From contig NZ_SODP01000001.1 in NCBI RefSeq assembly GCF_004365355.1, positions 937,473-1,001,472 on the forward strand: DNA of 64,000 bases, read 5' to 3'. Origin of the DNA: Kribbella pratensis. GTDB taxonomy: Bacteria; Actinomycetota; Actinomycetes; Propionibacteriales; Kribbellaceae. The translations under genes were made by a program, and so were the position numbers. The stretch's first letter is position 1. Each line of letters begins with the position of its first letter. The notes beneath the pieces were generated by a model. That model saw only the letters and a program-made list of their open reading frames with translations, had not been told where the DNA came from and did not search any database. Of this stretch, positions 1-8,213 are shown in pieces.

Positions 1-2
1 AG

Positions 3-572
3 TACTTCACCGGTCCAGGCCTGAAAGGCAAGCTGGTCGCCACGTTCTTCCGGTCGGTGGGTCAGATCCCGATCGACCGGTCCGGCGGGCGCGCCTCGCT
101 GGCCGCGCTGAACACCGGATTGCGCATCCTCGAGGAGGGCGGTCTGTTCGGCATCTACCCCGAGGGCACCCGCTCGCCTGACGGCCGGCTGTACAAGGGC
201 AAGACCGGCGTCGCGCGGATGGCGATCGTGGCCGGCGTCCCGGTGATCCCGGTCGCGATGATCGACACCGAGAAGCTGCAGCCGCCGGGCAAGATCCGGC
301 CGAACTTCTTCTACCGCGAGAAGGGCCGGTTGCTGCCGCGCCTGGTCCGTCCGGGTGTCGCATTCGGCAAGCCGCTCGACTTCTCCCGGTACGAGGGCAT
401 GGAGCGCGACCGCTTCGTGCTGCGCTCGGTCACCGACGAGATCATGTACGCGCTGATGGAGCTGTCCGGCCAGGAGTACGTCGACATGTACGCCGACAAG
501 GCCAAGGAGCTGATCAAGGCCGGCGAATCGGTCGACGAGCACCTGCGACTCGGCGACACCAAGGCGAGCTGA
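3..572 (+). CDS. PlsC-family lysophospholipid acyltransferase, 5' part outside window
   Basis: The frame enters from the left window edge and gives the last 189 residues of a 1-acyl-glycerol-3-phosphate acyltransferase-like enzyme, which transfers a fatty acyl chain to lysophosphatidic acid at the inner membrane face. Visible are the substrate-binding block III (EGTRSPDGR) and block IV (GVPVIPVAM), in the usual order and spacing. The catalytic NHxxxxD block would lie in the missing N-terminal part. As I recall, a PlsC-like gene also lies near aroG in mycobacteria, so this neighbourhood looks ancestral. Family assignment is firm; exact acyl acceptor is not visible. Confidence 0.9.
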   Translation, partial: YFTGPGLKGKLVATFFRSVGQIPIDRSGGRASLAALNTGLRILEEGGLFGIYPEGTRSPDGRLYKGKTGVARMAIVAGVPVIPVAMIDTEKLQPPGKIRPNFFYREKGRLLPRLVRPGVAFGKPLDFSRYEGMERDRFVLRSVTDEIMYALMELSGQEYVDMYADKAKELIKAGESVDEHLRLGDTKAS

Positions 573-607
573 CCCGCTTCGGGGCCGGTCCGGGCGAGGA
601 TGTCGCC

Positions 608-1000
608 ATGGACAGCGACCTGAACGTGCTCGGCGGACCGTTGGAGGAGTGCGGGACCGACCCGGTCACGGGCTTCTACCGCGACGGCTGCTGCACGAGC
701 GGCCCCGAAGACCTCGGCAGTCACACCGTCTGCGCGGTGATGACCGCGGACTTCCTCGCCCACCAGTCCTCGGTCGGGAACGACCTGATCACACCCCGCC
801 CCGAATACAACTTCCCCGGCCTCGAGCCGGGCGACCGCTGGTGTGTGGTCGCCGCCCGCTGGCTCCAGGCGTACCACGCGGGCGCCGCGTCTCCCGTCGT
901 ACTCGCCTCCACCCACGCCCGCACGCTCGACACGGTTCCGCTCACCGTCCTCCGCGAGCATGCCGTCGACGTACCTTCCGATCCAGGCTCGCTGACCTGA
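608..1000 (+). CDS. DUF2237 family protein
   Basis: A 130-residue soluble protein of the DUF2237 family. The recognisable family pattern is NVLGGPLE near the start, then GFYRDGCC, then HTVCAVMT and a Cys/Trp-containing stretch ending GDRWCVVAARW. No enzymatic role is established for the family. The conserved cysteines (GCC, VCAV, WCV) could bind a metal, which is inference. A purine-rich GAGGA lies about 9 bases before the ATG. It sits between the acyltransferase and aroG on the same strand with no visible terminator, so co-transcription with the upstream gene is possible. Confidence 0.85.
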   Translation: MDSDLNVLGGPLEECGTDPVTGFYRDGCCTSGPEDLGSHTVCAVMTADFLAHQSSVGNDLITPRPEYNFPGLEPGDRWCVVAARWLQAYHAGAASPVVLASTHARTLDTVPLTVLREHAVDVPSDPGSLT

Positions 1001-1030
1001 GATGGTCACCTTCGGTTCCAGGCCCTGGCC

Positions 1031-1036
1031 TAGAGT
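1031..1036 (+). promoter_or_regulatory. -10 element TAGAGT of leaderless aroG promoter
   Basis: TAGAGT is followed by 7 bases and then the ATG at 1044, with no Shine-Dalgarno sequence between. This makes 1044 the likely start of both transcript and protein and argues against the in-frame start at 1002. Confidence 0.6.
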
Positions 1037-1043
1037 TGGCCCC

Positions 1044-2417
1044 ATGCAATTTGCGACGTTGACGGCTGGGGAAGTGCCGGGGGTTCCGAGTCTGGACGAC
1101 CTGCGGGGGCTGAAGCCGCTGCAGCAGCCGGAGTGGCCGGACGGGGCCGTGCTGGACCAGGTCATCGCCGAGCTCCGGACGCTGCCGCCGCTGGTGTTCG
1201 CCGGTGAGTGCGACGACCTGACCACGAAGATCGGCGCAGTCGCGCGCGGCGAGGCCTTCATCCTGCAGGGTGGCGACTGCGCGGAGACGTTCGCAGGCGT
1301 GACCGCGGAGAACATCCGGGCCAAGCTCCGGGTGCTCCTGCAGATGTCGGTCGTCCTGCAGTACGCCGCGAGCGTGCCCGTGGTCAAGATCGGCCGGATC
1401 GCCGGGCAGTACGCGAAACCGCGGAGCTCCGGCGAGGAGACGCGCGACGGCGTCACGCTCCCGTCGTACCGCGGTGACGCCGTCAACGGCTTCGACTTCA
1501 CGCCCGAGTCGCGGATCCCGGACCCGAACCGGCTGCGCGGCGTCTACAACGCGGCCGCCGCGACGCTGAACCTGACCCGCGCATTCACGACGGGTGGGTA
1601 CGCCGACCTGCACCAGGTGCACGCCTGGAACACGGACTTCGTGAAGTCGTCGCCGGTCGGCCGCCGCTACGAGCAGCTGGCGTCGGAGATCGAGCGGGCG
1701 CTCGCGTTCATGCGGGCCTGCGGAGCGACGTCGGACGAGTTCCGGACGGTCGACTTCTACGCCTCGCACGAGGCGCTCATCCTCGAGTACGAACACGCCC
1801 TGACGCGGATCGACTCGCGGACCGAGCAGCCGTATGACGTGTCCGGCCACCTGCTCTGGGTGGGGGAGCGGACCCGTCAGCTGGACGGCGCGCACGTCGA
1901 GTTCCTCGCCTCGCTGTCGAACCCGCTCGGCGTCAAGATCGGCCCGACCACGACTCCGGAGTACATCCGGGCTCTGATCGACAAGCTGAACCCGAAGGGG
2001 ATCGAGGGGCGGCTCACGTTCATCACGCGGATGGGCGCGGGCAAGATCCGTTCCGCGTTGCCGCCGTTGCTGGAGGCGGTCCGTGACCACGGTTCGCCGA
2101 TCGCGTGGGTGTGCGACCCGATGCACGGCAACACGTACGAGACGCCGAACGGGTACAAGACCCGCAACTTCGACGACGTGATGGACGAGGTGCAGGGCTT
2201 CTTCGACGCGCACGAGCAGGTCGGGACGTGGCCGGGCGGCGTACACATGGAGCTCACCGGCGACGACGTGACCGAGTGCCTCGGCGGCGGTGAGGAGCTG
2301 GTCGCGGAGGATCTCGTGAACCGGTACGAGACGGCCTGCGACCCGAGGCTGAACCGGCACCAGTCGCTCGAGCTCGCCTTCCTGGTCGCTGAGCGGCTGC
2401 GGGGCGCGCAGGCATGA
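1044..2417 (+). CDS. aroG: Class II 3-deoxy-7-phosphoheptulonate (DAHP) synthase
   Basis: Condenses phosphoenolpyruvate with erythrose 4-phosphate, the first step of the shikimate pathway. The 457-residue length and motifs are those of the plant/actinobacterial class II enzyme: GGDCAETF with the metal-binding Cys, GRIAGQYAKPRS, SHEALILEYE, the phosphate-binding WVGERTRQLDGAH, KIGPTT and CDPMHGNTYE with a metal-ligand His. The ATG at 1044 is preferred over an in-frame ATG at 1002 because of the -10 hexamer in between. The stop overlaps the next ATG by 4 bases (ATGA), indicating translational coupling to the threonine aldolase. Confidence 0.97.
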   Translation: MQFATLTAGEVPGVPSLDDLRGLKPLQQPEWPDGAVLDQVIAELRTLPPLVFAGECDDLTTKIGAVARGEAFILQGGDCAETFAGVTAENIRAKLRVLLQMSVVLQYAASVPVVKIGRIAGQYAKPRSSGEETRDGVTLPSYRGDAVNGFDFTPESRIPDPNRLRGVYNAAAATLNLTRAFTTGGYADLHQVHAWNTDFVKSSPVGRRYEQLASEIERALAFMRACGATSDEFRTVDFYASHEALILEYEHALTRIDSRTEQPYDVSGHLLWVGERTRQLDGAHVEFLASLSNPLGVKIGPTTTPEYIRALIDKLNPKGIEGRLTFITRMGAGKIRSALPPLLEAVRDHGSPIAWVCDPMHGNTYETPNGYKTRNFDDVMDEVQGFFDAHEQVGTWPGGVHMELTGDDVTECLGGGEELVAEDLVNRYETACDPRLNRHQSLELAFLVAERLRGAQA

Positions 2418-3436
2418 TCGATCTTCGTTCGGACACCGTCACGCGGCCGTCCGCTTCGATGCTCGCCGCGATGACGGCCGCGCCTGTCGGCGACGATGTG
2501 TACGGCGAGGACCCGACCGTCAACGCGTTGGAGGAGCACGTCGCGGGGCTCCTCGGGCACGAGGCCGGGCTGTTCACGGTGACGGGCTCGCTCGCGAACA
2601 TGCTCGGCGTACGGGCGTTGGTGCCGCCGGGTGGCGAGGTGCTCTGCGAGTCGAGCGCGCACATCGTTCGGGCCGAGCTCGGGTCGCACGCGGCCGTGAG
2701 CGGGGTGACGTCCCGGACCTGGACGGCGCCCGCCGGTCAGATCGACCTGGAGCAGATCCGCGCACTGATCGCGGCCGACCTCGGTCCGTACTTCGTCCGG
2801 ACGTCCGCGGTCTCGGTCGAGAACACGCACAACTTCGGCGGCGGCGCGATCCAGCACGGGTACGACGCGCTCGCCGACGAGCTCGACGCTCGCGACATCC
2901 CGCTGCACCTGGACGGCGCCCGGCTGTGGAACGCCTCCGTGGCTTCCGGCGTACCGATGGCGGCCTATGCTTCGCGGGCTGCGGCTGCCAGCGTGTGCCT
3001 GTCGAAGGGCCTGGGCGCCCCCGTCGGCTCGGTGCTGGTCGGCTCCACTGAGCTGATCCGCGAGGCGCGGGTCTGGCGCAAGCGCCTCGGTGGCGGTTGG
3101 CGGCAGGCGGGTGTGCTCGCCGCGGCGGGGTTGTACGCCGTTGAGCACAACGTCGAGCGGCTGGCTTCGGACCACGCGAACGCTCGCGCGATCGCGGAGG
3201 TACTCGCCGACGCCGCACCGGGCTCGGTCAAGCCGGATCAGGTCGAGACGAACATCGTGGTCGCCGATCTAGCTGCTACCGGTCGCACGGTCGCTGAGGT
3301 CGTAGCGGCCGCGGAGGAGGCCGGCGTACTGGTCGGCGGTGTCGGCGCCACCCAGCTCCGGATCGTGACGCACCTCGATGCCTCGGCCGAGGACTGCCGC
3401 ACGGCCGCGACGGTCCTCGCCCGTCTGGTCAGCTGA
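2414..3436 (+). CDS. ltaE: Low-specificity L-threonine aldolase (PLP-dependent)
   Basis: Cleaves L-threonine or allo-threonine to glycine and acetaldehyde. The 340-residue protein is a fold-type I PLP enzyme: the N-terminus DLRSDTVT is the family hallmark, Asp167 and Arg170 in LHLDGAR contact the cofactor, and Lys198 in LSKGLGAPVGS is the expected Schiff-base lysine. It overlaps aroG by ATGA, so the two are almost certainly one transcript, although their pathways are linked only through general amino-acid metabolism. Related beta-eliminating aldolases cannot be excluded from sequence alone. Confidence 0.93.
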   Translation: MIDLRSDTVTRPSASMLAAMTAAPVGDDVYGEDPTVNALEEHVAGLLGHEAGLFTVTGSLANMLGVRALVPPGGEVLCESSAHIVRAELGSHAAVSGVTSRTWTAPAGQIDLEQIRALIAADLGPYFVRTSAVSVENTHNFGGGAIQHGYDALADELDARDIPLHLDGARLWNASVASGVPMAAYASRAAAASVCLSKGLGAPVGSVLVGSTELIREARVWRKRLGGGWRQAGVLAAAGLYAVEHNVERLASDHANARAIAEVLADAAPGSVKPDQVETNIVVADLAATGRTVAEVVAAAEEAGVLVGGVGATQLRIVTHLDASAEDCRTAATVLARLVS

Positions 3437-3518
3437 ATCGGTCGGCGAAGTGTTGAGCTTTCCGCTCGATGCTGTCGCTGCCCGATGCCCTCGGCGTTCC
3501 CGGGGCGGCTGCGCCAGG

Positions 3519-3524
3519 TAGGCT
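3519..3524 (+). promoter_or_regulatory. -10 element TAGGCT upstream of the PRPP synthetase gene
   Basis: TAGGCT lies about 35 bases before the GTG at 3559. With initiation about 7 bases downstream this gives a short leader of roughly 28 bases carrying a GGGGAGAG ribosome site. It differs from the leaderless arrangement seen elsewhere in the window. Confidence 0.35.
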
Positions 3525-3558
3525 GCCTGCGTCGGGGTCGCAGCGTTCGGGGAGAGCC

Positions 3559-4536
3559 GTGCGAGAGATCGTCGTGTTCAGCGGAAGTGCCCACACGGAG
3601 TTGGCGGAGCAGATCTGTACTGATCTCGGCGTACCGCTTTCACCGGTCGAGATCCACCGTTTCAGCAACGACTGCCTGCAGGTTCAACTCCAGGCGAACT
3701 GTCGGCAACGCGACGTGTACATCGTGCAACCCCTGGTGCCGCCGACCCAGGAGCACCTGATGGAACTCCTGCTGATGATCGACGCCGCTCGCGGTGCGTC
3801 GGCCCAGCAGATCACCGCGGTCATCCCGCACTACGCGTACGCACGCTCCGACAAGAAGGACTCGTCCCGCATCTCGATCGGCGGCCGCCTCGTCGCGGAC
3901 ATGCTGACCACGGCCGGCGCCCATCGAGTCCTGACGATGGCCCTGCATGCGCCGCAGGTGCACGGATTCTTCTCCGTACCGGTCGATCACCTGACCGCCA
4001 TCGGCGTACTCGCCGACCACTTCCGCGGCCGCGACCTGAGCGACACCGTCGTCGTCAGCCCCGACCTGGGCAACGCAAAAACCGCGACCCAGTTCGCCCG
4101 GTTGCTGGGCACCCCGGTCGCTGCCGGCAGCAAGCAGCGCCTGGCCGACGACCGGGTCGTGATCGACGCGATCGTCGGCGACGTCGCCGGCAAACGCGCG
4201 ATCATCCTCGACGACGAGATCGCCACCGGCGGCTCCATCATCGAACTCCTCGACCGCCTGAAGGACCGAGGCTGTACGTCGGCCGCCGTAGCCTGCACAC
4301 ACGGCCTGTTCGCCGGCCCCGCCGTCGAGCGCCTCCGCTCCCACCCCTCCATCACCGAGGTCATCAGCACCGACACCGTCCCCCGCCCCGACGGCTTCCC
4401 CGAACTCCAGGTCACCTCAGTAGCCGGCCTCTTCGCCGAAGCCATCAAACGAATCCACGACGGCGAATCAGTCAGCAGCCTCTTCGACGGCGTAGACCCC
4501 ACCCACGCCCCACCCCAACCCAAACTCCCCTTCTAA
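3559..4536 (+). CDS. Ribose-phosphate pyrophosphokinase (PRPP synthetase) paralogue
   Basis: Transfers pyrophosphate from ATP to ribose 5-phosphate to make PRPP for nucleotide, His and Trp synthesis. The 325-residue product has the flexible catalytic loop region HYAYARSDKKD and the PRPP-binding loop DDEIATGGS, which differs from the usual DDxxDTGGT. That difference suggests a divergent second copy rather than the housekeeping prs, which is normally next to glmU. GTG at 3559 with GGGGAGAG upstream is preferred over the ATG at 3469, which would add 30 low-complexity residues. It is monocistronic as far as the sequence shows. Confidence 0.88.
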   Translation: MREIVVFSGSAHTELAEQICTDLGVPLSPVEIHRFSNDCLQVQLQANCRQRDVYIVQPLVPPTQEHLMELLLMIDAARGASAQQITAVIPHYAYARSDKKDSSRISIGGRLVADMLTTAGAHRVLTMALHAPQVHGFFSVPVDHLTAIGVLADHFRGRDLSDTVVVSPDLGNAKTATQFARLLGTPVAAGSKQRLADDRVVIDAIVGDVAGKRAIILDDEIATGGSIIELLDRLKDRGCTSAAVACTHGLFAGPAVERLRSHPSITEVISTDTVPRPDGFPELQVTSVAGLFAEAIKRIHDGESVSSLFDGVDPTHAPPQPKLPF

Positions 4537-4753
4537 AACAGGGCAATCACCCGCGCGTCCTCCGCAACCGCTTCCTCCGCCGCCCCGCTCCTCAACGCAC
4601 CCGCTCCGCCCGCCCCCCGGCTCATCGCCGATGCATCCTTTCCGGCTACCGCCGGAATCTGCGGGCCGGCCCCACCAAGAACCGCGGTAACTCCGTCGAC
4701 GCCGCACCGCTCCGCCGGGTACCCACCGCGAGCGCGGTGACGGCAAGCATCGG

Positions 4754-6253
4754 TCACGCCTTCACCTCGCGGCGTGGGTGACGCTCCTCGACCGGCGATT
4801 CGAAACCGGTCGTCGACGGCGCGTCGGGTGTGCTCGGCGTGGCCGCGACGCCATGAGGCTCCGCCGGTCCCTGGTCCAGCCGGAATGGTGGGTAGGTGCC
4901 GGTCATCAAGGCGATGTAGGCGGTCACGCGGTAGACCCACCGGTTCAGGCCGACCAGGAGGTCGAACAACGACGCCGGATAGCGGCCGGTGAACAGCAGT
5001 AGCAGTCCGGCAGCCAACGTCAGCGCGCCGATCAGTCCGCCGACGGCGAACTGGATGCCGTGCGCGTCACCGAACTGCCACGTGCCCACGAGCACGCCCA
5101 CCACGATCAGGTGCGGTAGCGCCAGCAGCCAGGACTTGACCAGCACCAACCCGCGCGAGAGCCGCTCGGGGTAGGTGATGTCGAGGTCGGCCGGGTAGTC
5201 GGTGTGGTCGAGGGTGAACGGCGGGTAGCGGTCGGTGCCGGTCGCAGCCGTCGCGTAGAACTGCACCCGCCAGGTCCACCGCAGGATGCCGACGTTGAGG
5301 TCGAACAAGCCACGCGGGTAGCGGCCGGTGACCAGGATCGCGAAGAACACCACCACGGTGAGCACCGCGAAGACCAGCCACAGCCGCGCGAGCACCACGA
5401 AGTGCGGGATCGCCAGGAACCACTTGACCAGCCAGAGCCCACGGTTCAGCTGCGGGTCCTGCGCGCCGACCAGAGTCACCGGCGTGTCGGGCCGGGCGCC
5501 TTCCGGAGGCTGACCAGGCGAGGCCTGGCCGGGGACCCGCGGTCCCGGTGGCCTGGCGCCGTACACGACGAGCAGAGCGCTGCCGAGTATCAGGGCGCCG
5601 CCGAGCAGGCCGCGGCTCCATGCCAGAGGTGTGAGCCAGCCGAGGCGCCCGCCCGCGGACAGGTCGACGTCGACCCCCGGGGAGCCGTCGAGGTTCATGA
5701 CCACGGCGGTATAGGTGCCGGGCTTGACGTCCCAGGTCAGCGCCTGGGTGCCGGGGCCGCTGGCCTGTGCGGTCCAGAACCGCCGGTCCGTGGGTGGCGT
5801 GCTCAGGTCACCGCCGATGCCGCGCCGGGTCAGCGAGTACTCGAACGGGTCGGAGCGCAGGTCGCTGATCTCGTCGTACGACGCGCTGCCCAGATACCGC
5901 GCAACGTCGGCGCTCGGTGCGATCCCGATGAAGACGGCCCTTGCGCCCTCGGACCGGGCGCTCAGCCGCACGGTGGCGGGGTGATGGTCGGCCCACCAGT
6001 CGTTGGGGCCGGCCTTGCCGAGGTTCACGACCTCGCTGGAGAGGGCCACCGTCTGGGTGCTGAGTTGCTCGGTCGGGGTGCTGAAGAACCCGTCGTCGTC
6101 GCGCTGGGTGGCCACGGCCCAGCCGAGGCCGAGGCCTCCGAGCAGCAGCGGGAGGCCCATGAGGGCGAGCAGGATGCCGATGACGAGGGGGACGGGGCGG
6201 TTCCTGCGGGAGGCGGTGCGGCCTGGCTCAGGTGGCGGGGTGTAGGTGGTCAT
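4754..6253 (-). CDS. Membrane protein with two DUF4389 repeats
   Basis: A 499-residue protein with an N-terminal membrane anchor (about 22-48), an extracytoplasmic domain of about 170 residues, another hydrophobic segment, and two tandem DUF4389 units. Each unit carries the same pattern: a Leu/Ala-rich helix pair, TGRYPxxLFDLxVGxxRW, a YxxxxTxxYPPF stretch and a short polar tail. The function of DUF4389 is not established. The C-terminal tail is acidic and proline-rich. It lies directly beyond the terminator of the ABC exporter operon and is transcribed in the same direction, so it probably has its own promoter in the 6254-6320 gap. Confidence 0.85.
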   Translation of the reverse strand: MTTYTPPPEPGRTASRRNRPVPLVIGILLALMGLPLLLGGLGLGWAVATQRDDDGFFSTPTEQLSTQTVALSSEVVNLGKAGPNDWWADHHPATVRLSARSEGARAVFIGIAPSADVARYLGSASYDEISDLRSDPFEYSLTRRGIGGDLSTPPTDRRFWTAQASGPGTQALTWDVKPGTYTAVVMNLDGSPGVDVDLSAGGRLGWLTPLAWSRGLLGGALILGSALLVVYGARPPGPRVPGQASPGQPPEGARPDTPVTLVGAQDPQLNRGLWLVKWFLAIPHFVVLARLWLVFAVLTVVVFFAILVTGRYPRGLFDLNVGILRWTWRVQFYATAATGTDRYPPFTLDHTDYPADLDITYPERLSRGLVLVKSWLLALPHLIVVGVLVGTWQFGDAHGIQFAVGGLIGALTLAAGLLLLFTGRYPASLFDLLVGLNRWVYRVTAYIALMTGTYPPFRLDQGPAEPHGVAATPSTPDAPSTTGFESPVEERHPRREVKA

Positions 6254-6320
6254 GGTTGTGGTCTCCTTTCTCGCCGCCAGGCGACGTCATGACGGGGGCG
6301 CTAAGCCGACGCACCCCGAA

Positions 6321-6364
6321 GCGGCGGTATCCGGAACCCACAGTGGGGTTCCGGATACCGCCGC
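6321..6364 (-). terminator. Perfect 19-bp hairpin terminator of the ABC exporter operon
   Basis: Positions 6321-6339 are exactly complementary to 6346-6364, leaving a 6-base loop. It starts 12 bases past the stop of the permease gene (reading the minus strand). No U-tract follows, as is common in high-GC actinobacteria. Confidence 0.8.
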
Positions 6365-6375
6365 CCGTGGTGCGA

Positions 6376-7188
6376 CTACTTGACCTCGGAGCGGCGCAGG
6401 GACAGCAGTCCGATGACGAGGGGAAGGACGATCCAGATCATCGTGGTCGAGCCGAGCATCGCCCACTCTTTGACAGTGTTCGTGGCGCCATTGAGGAGCG
6501 CCACCTGCGTGTAGTGCCAGTCGATCCACGGCTGCAGGTCCTCGAACCACGAACGCACCTGAGCCAGGAGCGCGAGGATGCCCGGCATGACCAGTGAAGC
6601 GACGAAGTAGCCCACGATCGCGGCCGCGGAGTTGCGCAGCACGACACCGAGGGCGAAGCCGAAGGCCATGCCAACCAGGTTGTAGAGCATCATCTGGAGT
6701 GCCATGGACAACGAAACGTCCCACGCGGTGTCGACGCCTGCGAGCGCGGACCCGGCCACGTTGCCGAGGGCGCCGACCGCGAAGGCGACGGAGACGGCGC
6801 CGAGGCCCACCAGGAGGGTCGCGATCGCCTTGGCGCCGATCATGCGGCCGCGGCTCGGCACCAGCGTGAAGGTCGTGAGCCCACTTCGCTGGCTCCACTC
6901 ACCTGTGACGGCCAGGATCGCGATGATCGGCAAGATCACCGACATCGGGAACCCGCTGGCCCTCACGAAGTTCTGGTAGGTGACGTCGCTGTTGAGGCCG
7001 AGGACGAGGAGCGACCCGGCCGAGATGGGCGACAGGACGCCGATGCTGATGAGCATCCAGAATCCCGAGCGGGTGTTGAACATCTTGCGCAGCTCGACCT
7101 TGACGAGTCGGGTGGTCCGGATGGGCTGGGCGGTCCGTCGGGCCGGCTCGGCCTCGATGGTGTCGGGAGGGACGATCGTGGCGGTCAT
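6376..7188 (-). CDS. ABC-2 type transporter permease
   Basis: A 270-residue integral membrane subunit with about six hydrophobic segments and the N-terminal LVKVELRKMFNTRSGFW typical of ABC-2 permeases that follow a regulated ATPase. It would form the channel of an exporter for a drug, lipid or peptide that is not identifiable here. Its ATG overlaps the stop of the ATPase gene by 4 bases, so this start is well supported; the longer in-frame opening to 7590 is only the antisense shadow of the ATPase gene. The adjacent two-component system suggests a stress-responsive exporter. Confidence 0.9.
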   Translation of the reverse strand: MTATIVPPDTIEAEPARRTAQPIRTTRLVKVELRKMFNTRSGFWMLISIGVLSPISAGSLLVLGLNSDVTYQNFVRASGFPMSVILPIIAILAVTGEWSQRSGLTTFTLVPSRGRMIGAKAIATLLVGLGAVSVAFAVGALGNVAGSALAGVDTAWDVSLSMALQMMLYNLVGMAFGFALGVVLRNSAAAIVGYFVASLVMPGILALLAQVRSWFEDLQPWIDWHYTQVALLNGATNTVKEWAMLGSTTMIWIVLPLVIGLLSLRRSEVK

Positions 7189-8084
7189 GCCGCAACTCCT
7201 TCGCGTTGGGTGTCGGCAGTGAGCGACAGGAACATGTCTTCGAGCCCGGTGCCCTCGGCGGACCGGAGCTCGGTGAGGGCGATGCCAGCTGTCAGTGCCA
7301 CCGCCCCGACCCGAGCCGGGTCGGCATCCGTGCGGACCCAGCCGTCCCCTGCGAGCGTGCTGGGGATCCCGGCCCGTTCGAGGGCGTGCGCGAGGTCGCG
7401 CGGTGACGGCGACCGGACGAGCGTCCCCGCTGCGGCCAGCAGCTCTTCCTTGCTGCCGGACGCGACGATCTTTCCCTTGCCGATCACGACCAGGTCGTCG
7501 GCGATGACCTCGATCTCGTGGAGCAGGTGTGAGGACAACAGGACGGTGCCGCCCTGGCTGGCAAAGCCCGTCAGCAGGTCGCGCATCCACCGGATCCCGG
7601 CGGGGTCGAGCCCGTTCGCTGGTTCGTCGAGGATCAGCACCCGGGGGTCCCCGAGCAGTGCGGTGCCGATGCCCAGTCGCTGACGCATGCCAAGGGAGTA
7701 GTTGCGCACTCGGCGCTTGGCCTCCGAAGATGTCAGGCTGACGAGCTCGAGCATCTCGTCGACGCGGCGACGGGGCAGACCCATGGTGTCAGCGGCGATC
7801 GTAAGGATCTCGCGTCCGGTGCGACCTGCGTGCTGGGCAGAGGCGTCCAGCAGGACGCCCACCTCCAGGCCGGGGTTGGGGAGGTCGGCGAACCGTTCTC
7901 CGTTGATGGTCGCGGTGCCGGACGTCGGGACGGTCAGACCGACCATCACGCGCATCGTGGTGGACTTGCCGGCGCCGTTCGGGCCGAGGAAGCCGGTGAC
8001 GCGACCCGGCAGGGCGGTGAAAGAGACGTTGTCGACGGCGGTGAAGCCGGCGTACCTCCGGGTCAGTGACTCAACAGTGATCAT
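7185..8084 (-). CDS. ABC transporter ATP-binding protein
   Basis: A 299-residue nucleotide-binding subunit that powers the partner permease. Motifs in order: Walker A GPNGAGKST (about 34-42), Q-loop region with GVLLDASAQ, signature YSLGMRQRLGIG, Walker B VLILDEPANGLDP and the switch His in LLSSHLLHE. The C-terminal extension after about residue 215 is like those of BcrA/DrrA-type exporters. The start at 8084 is chosen because MITVESLTRRY begins the domain. It diverges from the sensor kinase gene across a 129-bp gap containing a short GC palindrome (8096-8110). Confidence 0.93.
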   Translation of the reverse strand: MITVESLTRRYAGFTAVDNVSFTALPGRVTGFLGPNGAGKSTTMRVMVGLTVPTSGTATINGERFADLPNPGLEVGVLLDASAQHAGRTGREILTIAADTMGLPRRRVDEMLELVSLTSSEAKRRVRNYSLGMRQRLGIGTALLGDPRVLILDEPANGLDPAGIRWMRDLLTGFASQGGTVLLSSHLLHEIEVIADDLVVIGKGKIVASGSKEELLAAAGTLVRSPSPRDLAHALERAGIPSTLAGDGWVRTDADPARVGAVALTAGIALTELRSAEGTGLEDMFLSLTADTQREGVAA

Positions 8085-8201
8085 GTGACCACCCTCGCCG
8101 CGTCGCGGCGTGCGCACATCCGCGTCCAGGCCGGACCTTTCTCGGCCGTCGGGAGGAGCAGCGTCTCGTTCTTTCGGTCGGTCCCCGGGGCCTCGGCTGT
8201 C

Positions 8202-8207
8202 TAGGCT
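8202..8207 (+). promoter_or_regulatory. -10 element TAGGCT of leaderless kinase promoter
   Basis: TAGGCT ends 6 bases before the GTG at 8214, with no ribosome site between. It drives the kinase-regulator pair divergently from the ABC exporter. Confidence 0.6.
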
Positions 8208-8213
8208 GGACGG

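Noticed and set aside
942..2360. Long minus-strand open frame opposite aroG
   Set aside because: Arg/Val-rich antisense shadow typical of high-GC coding DNA; no family motif, and aroG on the other strand is unambiguous. The same applies to many long antisense frames, such as those opposite aftD, metF and the helicase gene.
8096..8110. CGCCGCG-T-CGCGGCG palindrome between the ABC and two-component genes
   Set aside because: Short and made only of C and G apart from one T; frequent by chance in this GC-rich DNA. Not strong enough to call an operator.
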